From contig JAIYDB010000043.1 in the NCBI GenBank assembly GCA_027487695.1, positions 1-64,000 on the forward strand: 64,000 bases of DNA, in the 5' to 3' direction. The DNA is from Cytophagaceae bacterium. GTDB taxonomy: Bacteria; Bacteroidota; Bacteroidia; Cytophagales; Flexibacteraceae. Shown one piece after another: positions 9,090 to 17,913 of this stretch. The position numbers and the translations under genes are program-made. The notes beneath the pieces were generated by a model. The model saw only the letters and a program-made list of their open reading frames with translations, made no database searches and had not been told where the DNA came from. Position 1 is the first letter of the stretch; every line of letters begins with the position of its first letter.

Positions 9090-10688
9090 TTAGGCAATTC
9101 CTTTTAAGGTAAAGCTCATGGTATTGTTTTCAGTTGGGTTTAGTTGTAGACTTTGAATTTGGAATGGGCTTTGTTTGTAGGCTACCTTATTGGCTTGAAT
9201 AAGATTCCCTAATTCCTGGACTGAGATTTTGCCTTCTGTTTGCAGGACTTTGGTAAATGTATTTTTCTCATCTTCTAAAGTCAATACTACTGGTACGAAG
9301 CTTGTAATAGTATAGCCTTCCAATTTTATTTGTTGGGAACTTTCAGGCACTTTAACAAGGAATGTAGGTTGCGAATAACTTACAATTTCACTAGGTGAGG
9401 GAAGTAAATTCTTTGTACTCGGTAATTGAATAGCCGCAGCAGTTACTGTGCTAAGGTGTAGGTATTGGTTGAATCTGTTGATTTGAATCAGCTTGTTATT
9501 CCTATAGCTGCGCTCATTGAAATTGATGTTTATTTCATTCTTTGTTTTGCTAGCAATAGGTAAATCATAATCCACTTGTGTCGGCATTACAAGTTCAAGG
9601 GTGTTGTTAAATTGGTTCCATTGCCATTGTTTCCCCGTTGTGTTTTCTATAAGTTGAAATAGTTCCCCAACTGTGATATTATCTAGCAGTTGGCTAACCA
9701 CAATGCCTTCATTGGTTTGTGGAATTATGGTACCAGCTATACTATAATTGAGGTCGACAAAGGTATTGTCTGGTACTAGGGTAATAGTAAATAAGTCGTT
9801 TGTAACTCCATCGCCTTCTAAGTTGAGCGTATAAGTTTGGCTACTATTGGCTTCTACCTCATAACTTAAAATAGCTTCTTGCTTTAAAAGTACTTGGCTT
9901 GGATCGGTAATATTGATATAGAAAAGACCTGTATTACTACTATTGCCATTGTTTTCCAAGGTGAGGTTAACTGTTGTTTGTACTGAATAATTACTCAGAA
10001 AGGTGGTTTTATAAACCTTAGCTACAGATGTATGGGCCTCTGTAATAGTACCTAGTTCCGAATTCAATGATAGTCCTAATGCATTGCTGACCTCAAAATT
10101 TATTGCAGCAAGTGTTTGCCAAGGCCAGTTTATTGCTTGGTTACCAAAGTAGGGTAACACTAATTCCTCTGATAAGGGACTAATATCAATGCCTATTGCT
10201 TTGCTTAGGCTTTGAAGTAATGGATTTATCCTAACTGCTGGTGGAAGTAAATCAATCGGCAGATTTGTGGGTTTGTCTAAAGGCCATTGCTGGTAGCCAA
10301 TTAGTGGAAAGCAAAGGAGTTCTGTTGGTGTTTGGTTGTAATAGTCAATACTTCCTTCCTCAAAACCGCTTAGTGTGAAAGGATAATTGTCTAAGCTTTC
10401 TAGTTGATTGGCAAGAAGTTGGTTGTTCTTTAAAAGTGCAGATTCAATATTAGTATATTGAAATTGTGTATTGCTACCTTCCAAGTGCGTGATTTCTTCA
10501 AGCACAAAACAGCCAAGCCAAGTGCCGTCTAGGGTTAGATAAACTGATTTTCCTAAACTAGTTTCAGCTTCCGGATTGGCCGTTTTAATGAAGGAGCATT
10601 CAATAGTCTTGTCGTTTTTACCTATTTGTTTGCATTCATTTACGCTGAATTCGATTATAGGTATATGATTATTTTCCATCGGTTTCAA
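9090..10688 (-). CDS. Unrecognised 532-residue protein of the terminase cassette, possibly tail-like
   Basis: I do not recognise this protein with certainty. It has no signal peptide or membrane segment. The N-terminal 160 residues include a segment SVYLTLDGTWLGCFVLEE and a stretch with AVRINPLLQSLSKAIGIDI. The middle (about 225-330) reads as a beta-sandwich rich in Thr, Asn and Val. Near residue 345 is a piece, TVGELFQLIENTTGKQW, that recalls short modules seen in phage tail or baseplate proteins; this is a resemblance noted by eye, not a match. The start overlaps the stop of the upstream gene by up to 20 bases (a second ATG at 10679 would shorten the overlap to 11), pointing to coupled translation with the terminase group. 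Confidence 0.6.
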   Translation of the reverse strand: MKPMENNHIPIIEFSVNECKQIGKNDKTIECSFIKTANPEAETSLGKSVYLTLDGTWLGCFVLEEITHLEGSNTQFQYTNIESALLKNNQLLANQLESLDNYPFTLSGFEEGSIDYYNQTPTELLCFPLIGYQQWPLDKPTNLPIDLLPPAVRINPLLQSLSKAIGIDISPLSEELVLPYFGNQAINWPWQTLAAINFEVSNALGLSLNSELGTITEAHTSVAKVYKTTFLSNYSVQTTVNLTLENNGNSSNTGLFYINITDPSQVLLKQEAILSYEVEANSSQTYTLNLEGDGVTNDLFTITLVPDNTFVDLNYSIAGTIIPQTNEGIVVSQLLDNITVGELFQLIENTTGKQWQWNQFNNTLELVMPTQVDYDLPIASKTKNEININFNERSYRNNKLIQINRFNQYLHLSTVTAAAIQLPSTKNLLPSPSEIVSYSQPTFLVKVPESSQQIKLEGYTITSFVPVVLTLEDEKNTFTKVLQTEGKISVQELGNLIQANKVAYKQSPFQIQSLQLNPTENNTMSFTLKGIA

Positions 10689-12036
10689 GGGTTAATGTGA
10701 GAAAGTTATCTGTGCTGGTGAGGTAGGTAATACTTGAAATGGTATTGGCTGTTTCTATTCCATGCCTAACCATCCATTTCTCGGGACTATTTTGCCATTG
10801 AGTTATAGCATGATTATCTAAGCCCATTGGTTCACTTAAGTACCTACGCTTGCCATTCAGATAATGCTCATTTGCAATAGGGATATGCAAGAAACTTGGC
10901 AACCCAAAAGGATTTAAGAATCCGAGGGTGACTGTTTCAGAGGTATTAGGCTGAAGGGAAAATTCCCAATCAGTACCTTGATACAAAATCTGACTACCAC
11001 CTTCTACACTTACCTTTATCTTAGTTTGGGGATTGCTAAAGTCGGTCGCTTGTAACCAATAGACATATAAACCTGGCGAGTTGGCATTTCCAATGCTTAT
11101 CACATCGGTATTTATTACTGTTTCCCCTTGCAGACTTTTAATTTTTAAATTGATAATTGCGGTTGGGTTTATATATCTGTCGATTTGCGCAGGGACTATG
11201 AAATATAAGGGTAGGGCAGGGCAGCCTTCTATCAATACCCTGCTTTCAAACCTATTCAGTGGGATACCAACTTGGGTAGAGGATGGAAGTAAATCAAAGG
11301 CGTTTATTTCTTCAGGGATGTTGGGTAGAAACATAATTGGATCAGAAACACCCAACCGATTTAAAAGTCCGTTTTCTTCTTGGAGATAGGCTGTTAGTTG
11401 AAGGCTTTGAAAAGCAAGACGTTCAAGTCCTTCTTTGGGTACCCTTGAAAATTGCACCTTATCAAAATTTATATTGGTACTAATTGGGTGGATTCCGCTC
11501 GGATTTAAAGGGTAAATCTTCTGTGCCTTCACCCTTTGTTCGGTTAACCAATTACCACCTTCAGAATATGTTGTTCCTGTTCTGTAATTGATAACTAATT
11601 TATTTTGAGGGAGATAATATGGATTTATTGCTTCCCCATTGTTGATTATGGATACACTTTCAATGGCAGGGCTTTCGCTTATAGTTTCAGTTTCAAGTAA
11701 AATGTGTTTGCTTTTAGGCTTTGCGAAAAGATTGAGTATATGAGTGCTCTCAACAGAAGTATAAAAGTTGTTAAACTGTGGATGGTAATTAATTAGGTTT
11801 TGAAGGCTAATTGCAGGTGAGTTGGCATTGAAATAGAAGGGCAGTTTAGTTTCCGAACTGGCTAGGAATGAGGTGCCTAATAGTACAAGCGAACTTGCTA
11901 AGGGAATTGAGGTATTAAAGTTGAGCCTGATATGTGCATCACTTTCTTCCAGAATAGGATCTATAATTTCGAAAGTTATAACAGGTGGCTTGGCAGCACT
12001 TTGAATAGTAGTGGGTTGATTAAATCTGATTTCCAT
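10669..12036 (-). CDS. Unrecognised 455-residue protein of the terminase cassette
   Basis: No family is recognised. The protein lacks a signal peptide and transmembrane segments and is predicted mainly beta by composition, with many alternating hydrophobic and Ser/Thr/Asn residues. Its first line is MEIRFNQPTTIQSAAKPPV. A segment near residue 375 with GFLNPFGLPSFLHIPI is distinctive. It begins 9 bases after the terminase large subunit gene ends and overlaps the next gene, so the four genes are very likely one transcript. In a phage the position after terL is usually the portal gene, but this protein does not have the helical character of a portal, so I make no such claim. Confidence 0.6.
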   Translation of the reverse strand: MEIRFNQPTTIQSAAKPPVITFEIIDPILEESDAHIRLNFNTSIPLASSLVLLGTSFLASSETKLPFYFNANSPAISLQNLINYHPQFNNFYTSVESTHILNLFAKPKSKHILLETETISESPAIESVSIINNGEAINPYYLPQNKLVINYRTGTTYSEGGNWLTEQRVKAQKIYPLNPSGIHPISTNINFDKVQFSRVPKEGLERLAFQSLQLTAYLQEENGLLNRLGVSDPIMFLPNIPEEINAFDLLPSSTQVGIPLNRFESRVLIEGCPALPLYFIVPAQIDRYINPTAIINLKIKSLQGETVINTDVISIGNANSPGLYVYWLQATDFSNPQTKIKVSVEGGSQILYQGTDWEFSLQPNTSETVTLGFLNPFGLPSFLHIPIANEHYLNGKRRYLSEPMGLDNHAITQWQNSPEKWMVRHGIETANTISSITYLTSTDNFLTLTLETDGK

Positions 12037-12045
12037 AGCGTTGGT

Positions 12046-13398
12046 TTAGTTGAATGAAAATATTTGTGGTTTAAGGGCGAAGTACATCCGAAGCATCACG
12101 GCATCTGCTAAATCTGGACTATGACCTAGGATACGTTTTTGCTCGTCTTTTGAATTGATGTTTACGGTTCCATCGATTACATCTGTAGCTCTATGAATGC
12201 ATTCTAGTTCTTCATTGAGTCGGTCAATGATGGTTTTGCCGTGAAAAATCGCTGCCGCTGCATTAGGGGAAATACTGATTTGATTAGCTTCCATCAACTC
12301 CTGCAACTTGAAATAGCATTGCGCCTTCAAGTGTTGGAAATTGGCAAGTCGATTTCCCGATTTTTCTGGTTTTCTATTGGCGTGAAAGCCTATACTGCCT
12401 GGCAGAATATCGGTAACGCCACTGCCAATACCATCGGCATCAATTACAATGCAGTTAGCTGCGATGTGGTGTGTGCGACGAAGGTTACTGATATACTCAG
12501 CAGATTGGGCTATAGAGAACTTTTCTAGGCAGGCTATTTCCTTTATATGCAGATCTTGCCACCTGATTACTACGGTGGTATCTGAACCAAATCGAGCTAT
12601 ATCGGCACTGATATAACCTTTGCCTACCATTTGCTTGGCTTCGGCAATGGTTATCTTTTCAAGTATTTGGGGTGGGAAAAGACTTAAGGCATTGCTATCA
12701 AATTCCCATAAACCGTGCAAAAGGCGTTGCTTAGAAATAGCATCTAATTGGGCAAGCTGTTCGGCATACTGTTGGGCAAAATCGGCTTTGAGATTATCCT
12801 TAAGTAAGGCTTGCACAAATGCACGTTCTGTTGGAAGGATACCCAATTTCCAAGGTTCATAAAACCGACGGAATAGCCAGTTTCTGCTTGGGTTTGCAGT
12901 AAGCAATAATTTAGCGCACCTACCACTTTCTTTGATTTTGTAACGGATACGACTTGCCAGAATGAGCGATGCTTTTTCAGTAACCTCAGCAGCTTCATCA
13001 ATAAAGGCATCTGTAATTTCAAGAGAGCCAAGTCGGGCATAGTCAGGATCAGAAGGGAGCCAAGCTATTTCTTTCAAGTAAATGGTACTGCCGTTGATAA
13101 ACTCTATAATACCGGCATCGGCCTTGTATTTGAAATGCTTGCCAGATATAAATCCCATTTGCTTTGCTACCTGAAATAAGGTTTGCAAGGTGGTAGTAAG
13201 TAAATGCTTGGCTCTGGCACGAGCTATTACCCCACGACTTTCTGGTATTCTGATGCGTTCTGTAATTTGCCAGCAACAACCTAAGAAGGTTTTAGCACCT
13301 CCGGCAGCACCACCATACAGTAGCTCTCGGGTATGCTGGTTATACAGCAAATTGAGGGCTTCGCCTTGTTTTGGGAAAATGAAGATATCAGTTTCCAT
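12046..13398 (-). CDS. Phage-type terminase large subunit
   Basis: Terminase large subunits package phage DNA into capsids with an ATPase motor and a nuclease. This 450-residue product is full length and both domains look intact. ATPase: Walker A-like GGAAGGAKT (29-37, with Ala in place of the usual final Gly), Walker B AFIDEAAEV with D134 and E135, and the coupling motif LLLTANPS (about 164-171). Nuclease, RNase H fold: D266 in SADIARFGSD, D320 and D322 in VIDADGIGSG, D429 and D432 in PDLADAV. It overlaps the small gene upstream by 11 bases. No portal, capsid, protease or integrase gene is seen in the window, so its role here is unknown. Confidence 0.88.
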   Translation of the reverse strand: METDIFIFPKQGEALNLLYNQHTRELLYGGAAGGAKTFLGCCWQITERIRIPESRGVIARARAKHLLTTTLQTLFQVAKQMGFISGKHFKYKADAGIIEFINGSTIYLKEIAWLPSDPDYARLGSLEITDAFIDEAAEVTEKASLILASRIRYKIKESGRCAKLLLTANPSRNWLFRRFYEPWKLGILPTERAFVQALLKDNLKADFAQQYAEQLAQLDAISKQRLLHGLWEFDSNALSLFPPQILEKITIAEAKQMVGKGYISADIARFGSDTTVVIRWQDLHIKEIACLEKFSIAQSAEYISNLRRTHHIAANCIVIDADGIGSGVTDILPGSIGFHANRKPEKSGNRLANFQHLKAQCYFKLQELMEANQISISPNAAAAIFHGKTIIDRLNEELECIHRATDVIDGTVNINSKDEQKRILGHSPDLADAVMLRMYFALKPQIFSFN

Positions 13399-13747
13399 TA
13401 GAGGCTAATTCAGAGGTAAAGGGTTTCAAGTTGATGCTGATAGGCTCTGAAGCATCGGTTTCATTTTGAGTAATTGGAGCAGGCTTTGGTGCCGCCCATT
13501 GTTCTACTAACTGGAACCATAGTTTCTGATGCGTTACACTGCCTGCAATAGCTTTGTTAAACACACTTGCTAACACCAATTCCGATAGCGGCTTTAGGTG
13601 TTGGTAAGGGGTAATTGGCTCTAAAGTTTCATTTGTATTATGCTGGAAGAATGGTTTACATTCTTCTGCATTGGGCAATCGCTTTTCATCTGCAAGCATT
13701 TGCAAACAGAAAGCGGCTAACCTTTCCTTGTTTGTTTCAGTAGTCAT
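13388..13747 (-). CDS. Small protein in terminase small-subunit position
   Basis: The 119-residue product lies just upstream of the terminase large subunit and overlaps it by 11 bases, the usual place for a small subunit, which recognises the DNA to be packaged. The sequence, starting MTTETNKERLAAF, has a helical central part (LSELVLASVFNKAIAGSVTHQKLWFQLVE, described here as residues about 55-85) and a polar tail, but no motif that I can tie to a known family. A longer frame exists from a TTG at 13774, but the ATG at 13747 is preferred because a promoter-like TACTTTG lies just upstream of it on the minus strand (13772-13778 region). Confidence 0.55.
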   Translation of the reverse strand: MTTETNKERLAAFCLQMLADEKRLPNAEECKPFFQHNTNETLEPITPYQHLKPLSELVLASVFNKAIAGSVTHQKLWFQLVEQWAAPKPAPITQNETDASEPISINLKPFTSELASNGN

Positions 13748-13839
13748 AAAATTAATCCAATGGTTCAAAGGCAAAGTACGCGCTTGTACCTATGCGCTTT
13801 ACAGCCTTACGGATTATTGGGATAGCCAAAAAATTGCAC

Positions 13840-13875
13840 AAAAAAATGCCGCCCACCGTTTGAGTAGTGGGCGGC
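13840..13875 (-). terminator. Terminator of the downstream IPT/TIG lipoprotein gene
   Basis: A perfect 9-bp GC-rich stem (13848-13856 with 13867-13875) is followed, on the minus strand, by seven T residues (13840-13846). It separates the lipoprotein gene from the terminase cassette. Confidence 0.9.
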
Positions 13876-13926
13876 TTCGGTTGAGTAATAAAGGTAGGAA
13901 GAATAGGTCTTTAAGTAGCTAAGCTA

Positions 13927-14661
13927 TTAGAATGCAAAGCGACCATTAGTAATTTTTACTTGTTGCGACGGATTGGTATTTCTGCCAGCAGTGAAATTGA
14001 AAGTTCCTCTAACGAACGATGTGGCATTTTCAGAAATACGCATTTTGCCAGCACTATTATTGGTTCCATTGGCTACCCAAATATTACTGCTTTCGCTTAG
14101 TTTAGGTAGGAAGGCAAAAGGAGTATCTTCAGAAGCTATTACACTATCCCCAACAACGCCATCAGAAGGGAAGGTTAATAAAATAGCTCTTTCAGTTTCC
14201 GCACCTAGGATAACTACCACTTGTTTTCCGTTAACTGAGTCTATATCAATTTCTGTTTCACCTTCGAAAGGAACCCCATTGATAAGGCAGGCTACAAAGC
14301 CTCTGCCAGTAAGGGGACCTGAAGGTTCTGTTACAGTAAAGGTTTTTGAGGAATCTACACTAAACTGCGTGTAGTAATACAGTTTGCCAGAAAATGCATT
14401 GTTTGGAATAATGAATCTAAAACTGGAAGGGGTTAAGTTAGTTACAGATAACTTTACATTTCCCAATTTTACAGAATCAGGGGTTTTGAAATTGATACCT
14501 GAAACGGTTACTTGGATTTGGGGCGTGCCGGAAACTGGACTAATAGAGGTAATAGTTGGTTCAATTGCAAGCTTTATATCATCATTATCTGATTTACAGC
14601 TTGCAAAAAAAGCAAGCGACACCAGCAGCCAAAAGGCCTTGAGGAGAGTAATTAATTTCAT
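13927..14661 (-). CDS. IPT/TIG-domain lipoprotein (copy 1)
   Basis: The 244-residue product starts with a lipoprotein signal: a hydrophobic segment ending FFASCKSDNDD, where the Cys (about residue 22) would be lipidated. An Ig-like IPT/TIG domain follows (about 34-110) with PTITSISPVSGTPQIQVTVSG, then a beta-rich domain ending in a conserved pattern of RGTFNFTAGR and ITNGRFAF. The neighbouring gene at 14789 encodes a paralogue with the same layout. Such proteins are envelope lipoproteins of unknown binding role. Confidence 0.8.
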   Translation of the reverse strand: MKLITLLKAFWLLVSLAFFASCKSDNDDIKLAIEPTITSISPVSGTPQIQVTVSGINFKTPDSVKLGNVKLSVTNLTPSSFRFIIPNNAFSGKLYYYTQFSVDSSKTFTVTEPSGPLTGRGFVACLINGVPFEGETEIDIDSVNGKQVVVILGAETERAILLTFPSDGVVGDSVIASEDTPFAFLPKLSESSNIWVANGTNNSAGKMRISENATSFVRGTFNFTAGRNTNPSQQVKITNGRFAF

Positions 14662-14737
14662 TGAGTTTTGTGAGGTATTCTGAAAGGATACTTACTACAA
14701 TGACCCTAAGGTTTTAAAAATGGTTGGAATAGGCACA

Positions 14738-14769
14738 AAAAAAGCCATCGGCTGGTTGGCCGATGGCTT
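14738..14769 (-). terminator. Terminator of IPT/TIG lipoprotein copy 2
   Basis: An 11-bp stem (14742-14752 with 14759-14769) with a 6-base loop precedes a minus-strand T run (plus-strand A run 14737-14743). Each paralogous lipoprotein gene therefore has its own terminator. Confidence 0.85.
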
Positions 14770-14788
14770 GAAAATCTTTTTCTAAGGA

Positions 14789-15529
14789 TTACTGCAAACG
14801 TAAAGCTAAACGACCATTAGTAACATTAGCTCTACTGCCACCAGTTGAAATGCCTAAGAAATTGAAGGTACCACGAAGGTAAGTACCATTTGCGCCAATT
14901 TCTGTAACGGTAAATGAACCACTTGTTCCATTTAAGCCAGTAGCAGAGAAAAGTATAGGGCTTGCATTAGAAAGGTCTGGAGAATAAAAGAACTGATTAG
15001 TTGTAGAAGCTGGAATAGTTTGGTTAAGTGCCAAACGATTTGGAAGCGTTAAAACAATAGTAGAAGTACCTACAACACCACCTACTAAAAGTACTGGGTT
15101 GCCAGCAATAGTATCATTTTCAGCGAAAGTTGTTCCTGAGAATTCTTTGCCATTTAAGAAACAAGTTAAGGTGCTTGCAGGTACAGGACCAGTAGGTTCA
15201 GATACCGTAAAAGTTTGGCTAGAATCTACTGCGCCACCCTTGTACACATATACTTTGCCAGTAAAAGCACTAGCTGGTACAGTAAATTTAAAGCTAGAAC
15301 CTGTATTGTTAGAGATGGTAACTTTTGACTTACCAAGCTTTACAGAATCTGGAGCTGAAAGGTTTGAGCCATTTACAGTAACTGTAGTACCTACGGTACC
15401 AGTGGTTGGAGAAAGACTAGTTACTTTTGGTTTTGTGTCTGGTGCTGGACTATCGTCAGAACCACAAGCGAAGGTGAAAGCAGCTATAGCAACAATGCCT
15501 GCATACTTTAAGAATTGGGTAATTTTCAT
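14789..15529 (-). CDS. IPT/TIG-domain lipoprotein (copy 2)
   Basis: The 246-residue product has a lipoprotein signal ending IAAFTFACGSDD (Cys about residue 22), an IPT/TIG domain containing KVTSLSPTTGTVGTTVTVNG, and a C-terminal domain ending RGTFNFLGIS and VTNGRLAL. It shares the layout and several motifs (APDSVKLG, VDSSQTFTVSEPTGP) with the copy at 13927, so the two arose by duplication. It has its own promoter and terminator. Function unknown; an outer-membrane surface role is inferred. Confidence 0.8.
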   Translation of the reverse strand: MKITQFLKYAGIVAIAAFTFACGSDDSPAPDTKPKVTSLSPTTGTVGTTVTVNGSNLSAPDSVKLGKSKVTISNNTGSSFKFTVPASAFTGKVYVYKGGAVDSSQTFTVSEPTGPVPASTLTCFLNGKEFSGTTFAENDTIAGNPVLLVGGVVGTSTIVLTLPNRLALNQTIPASTTNQFFYSPDLSNASPILFSATGLNGTSGSFTVTEIGANGTYLRGTFNFLGISTGGSRANVTNGRLALRLQ

Positions 15530-15575
15530 GGGTAGGTAAAGAAATTAGGGATTAGGTGAAGAAGTAAATCGGGTG

Positions 15576-15610
15576 CAAATTTAAACTTTGTTTTGATAAA
15601 ACTAGCCAAA
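15576..15610 (-). promoter_or_regulatory. Promoter of IPT/TIG lipoprotein copy 2
   Basis: On the minus strand TTTG (15607-15610) and TAAATTTG (15576-15583) are separated by 23 bases, matching the Bacteroidota promoter form. The start codon lies 46 bases downstream. Confidence 0.6.
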
Positions 15611-15675
15611 TAAGTAACGGTTGAATTACGCATGTATTATTTATTGGTAAAAGGAACTTGTGAGGTAATACCGTT

Positions 15676-15711
15676 AAAAAAGGTCTGAAAGCATTTGCCT
15701 CCAGACCTTTT
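15676..15711 (-). terminator. Terminator of the 21084-15732 gene group
   Basis: A 10-bp stem (15678-15687 with 15702-15711) follows the M42 peptidase stop by about 20 bases on the minus strand and is flanked by T residues. Confidence 0.8.
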
Positions 15712-15731
15712 CTATGATAATCATGCTTAAC

Positions 15732-16802
15732 CTACACGAAATACCTAAAATCTTGACCTGCTTTCAGATTAATTAGGCTTTGGTAAATGAGCTCAATTAC
15801 GTTTTCAACATCAGCTTTATCTACTGTTTCAACAGTAGTGTGCATATATTTCAATGGTAATGAAATTAATGCAGATGCTGTTCCCCCGCTGCTATAAGCA
15901 AAAGCATCGGTATCGGTACCAGTCCATCTTGTGGCGGAGGCACGCTGGAATGGAATTTCGTGTTGCTCTGCTGCGCTAATAATATGCTTTAGCAAGTTAT
16001 TCTGCACCGATGGACCGTAAGTTAAAACTGGTCCACGACCACATTTTTGATCGCCTTGCTCAATTTTCTTGTATTGAGGGCTGTGGGTATCGTGGCACAC
16101 ATCCGTAATAATGGCTACATCGGCTTTTAATTGAGCGGCTACCATTTCGGCACCACGCAAACCAATTTCTTCCTGCACAGCATTCACAATGTACAAGCCA
16201 AATTCTGGTCGTACATTGTTTTCTTTCAATTTGCGAGCAACCTGGGCAATCATATAACCACCAATGCGGTTGTCTAAAGCTCTACCAACAAAGTACTTGT
16301 TGTTAAGCTCCATAAACTCATCGTCAAAAGTACAAACGGTACCTACGTGGATACCCATTTCTAGTACTTCTGCCTTGGTGCTTGCGCCAACATCTACAGA
16401 AAGGTCCTTTAATTTAGGTGCAGCATCTTTTTCAATTTCACGTACGTGAATGGCTGGCCAACCAATAATACCTTTAACTACACCTTTATCGGTGTAGAAA
16501 TTTAGACGCTTACTAGGTGCAATGAGTACATCTGAACCACCATTTCTGCGTAGATACACATAGCCATCTTCAGAAATGTAGTTTACGAACCAAGCAATTT
16601 CATCAGCGTGGGCTTCTATAACTACTTTGTACTTTGCCTCAGGATTTATAATACCTACTACTGAACCGTAAGTATCAACATAATGGGTATCTATATATGG
16701 CTTCAGGTAGTCTAGCCAAATTTTTTGTCCGCTGCTTTCAAAACCGGTAGGACTGCTATTATTAAGGTAGCGTACCAGAAAATCGTGTGCGTGTTGGTCC
16801 AT
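15732..16802 (-). CDS. M42-family aminopeptidase
   Basis: M42 peptidases are cytoplasmic dinuclear metal aminopeptidases forming tetrahedral complexes that trim peptides. The 356-residue product shows the ligand pattern of the family: His and Asp in IEAHADEIAWFV, bridging Asp in GRALDNRIGG, the Glu pair in NAVQEEIGLRGAE, Asp in AIITDVCHDTHS, and His in YMHTTVETV. Length is normal. It lies 22 bases after the polymerase delta gene and ends the six-gene group. Substrate specificity cannot be told from sequence. Confidence 0.92.
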   Translation of the reverse strand: MDQHAHDFLVRYLNNSSPTGFESSGQKIWLDYLKPYIDTHYVDTYGSVVGIINPEAKYKVVIEAHADEIAWFVNYISEDGYVYLRRNGGSDVLIAPSKRLNFYTDKGVVKGIIGWPAIHVREIEKDAAPKLKDLSVDVGASTKAEVLEMGIHVGTVCTFDDEFMELNNKYFVGRALDNRIGGYMIAQVARKLKENNVRPEFGLYIVNAVQEEIGLRGAEMVAAQLKADVAIITDVCHDTHSPQYKKIEQGDQKCGRGPVLTYGPSVQNNLLKHIISAAEQHEIPFQRASATRWTGTDTDAFAYSSGGTASALISLPLKYMHTTVETVDKADVENVIELIYQSLINLKAGQDFRYFV

Positions 16803-16824
16803 ATTTATAGGTAAGGGGAGTTAA

Positions 16825-17865
16825 TTAATGAAGTATTTTATAGATGAGTTCTTGCATTATCTCGTATTCAGTCATGTTGGCTGAATCTACCCCCTTTGCG
16901 CGGAGGTCTGCCTCACGAAGGGCACTGATAATATGCATTACTTTAGCTGCTGGAAAAGTGCGGACTGCCATAGCGTATTCCTTAGCGATAAATGGGGCAA
17001 TGCCCATACCACTTGCTATACCTTCTGCCGATTTATTAGGTAGTGCGTGAGCCATTAACAACTTAGTAAAGAAGCTAAACAGCATGGCTATATGCCCAAT
17101 AGCAGGGTGGCTTTTAGGGTCTTTAGAGAAGTAAACTATGATTTTATTGGCCTTGGCTACATCCTTAGCTAGGAGCGCTTTCTGTAATTCAAGGATATTA
17201 TAATCTCTACTTATGCCAATAAACTTATGCACAGTATCAGCAGTAAGTTCAGTTTGTTTACCAGCAATATTGAGCTTTACTTTTTCGAGTTCATTATGTA
17301 CTCTACTTAAATCTGAACCAATGTTTTCAGCTAAAATGCGGATAACCTCCTCATTAGCTTTTAGCTTTAATTCATCTAACTGTTCTTTGATATAAGTAGG
17401 TAGCTGATAGTCTTTTATTTTATCTGAAACCACTACAACTGCTTTGCCTTTCAGAGCCTTAGCAATTGCCTTTCTAGAATCTAACTTTCCGTGTTTGTAA
17501 GCGAAAACTAAAACTGTGGTTGGCTGCGGCTGCTTGAGATAAGATTCTAGTAATTTCTGAGGTTCTTCTTTGTTTAAGTCGGAAAGGTCTTGGGCTTCTC
17601 GAACTATAACCAATACTCGCTCGGCCATCATTGGGAACCTGCGGGCATTATTAATGATAGTGCCTATGGTAGTATCTTTTCCGTAAACAACTACTTGGTT
17701 AAAGCTACGTTCCGCATCAGAAAGTGCCTTATGTTCAATAGCTTGTGAAATTTTATCAATAAAATAGTCTTCTTCGCCGTGCAAAAAATATACGGGGGCT
17801 AACTTTCCCGCATTTATTTCTTTCAATACTTGCTGAGGGGTTTGTTCTGCGCTCGCTGTTGCCAT
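16825..17865 (-). CDS. holA: DNA polymerase III subunit delta
   Basis: Delta opens the sliding clamp ring during clamp loading. The 346-residue product has the family N-terminal region YFLHGEEDYFIDKI, where a degenerate P-loop fold begins, and a helical C-terminal collar domain (about 220-346). Key pieces are FPMMAERVLVIVREAQ and VLVFAYKHGKLDSRK. It sits between a NifU-type gene and the M42 peptidase gene, in a group of unrelated housekeeping functions. Confidence 0.92.
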   Translation of the reverse strand: MATASAEQTPQQVLKEINAGKLAPVYFLHGEEDYFIDKISQAIEHKALSDAERSFNQVVVYGKDTTIGTIINNARRFPMMAERVLVIVREAQDLSDLNKEEPQKLLESYLKQPQPTTVLVFAYKHGKLDSRKAIAKALKGKAVVVVSDKIKDYQLPTYIKEQLDELKLKANEEVIRILAENIGSDLSRVHNELEKVKLNIAGKQTELTADTVHKFIGISRDYNILELQKALLAKDVAKANKIIVYFSKDPKSHPAIGHIAMLFSFFTKLLMAHALPNKSAEGIASGMGIAPFIAKEYAMAVRTFPAAKVMHIISALREADLRAKGVDSANMTEYEIMQELIYKILH

Positions 17866-17913
17866 TATTGAATGATTGAAGGAGGTAATAGGCTAATCAC
17901 TTAGCTAAAAACC

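Noticed and set aside
8743-9093. A second long frame inside the 3' part of rplQ, rich in Leu and Lys
   Set aside because: It is a shadow of the repetitive Glu/Ala/Ser codons of the L17 tail in another frame, and the L17 frame is certain.
9090-13774. A complete prophage
   Set aside because: No integrase, repressor, portal, capsid, lysis genes or att-like repeats are present, so only a terminase cassette can be claimed.
13748-13774. TTG start at 13774 for the small terminase-like gene
   Set aside because: A promoter-like TACTTTG overlaps this region, and an ATG is present at 13747.
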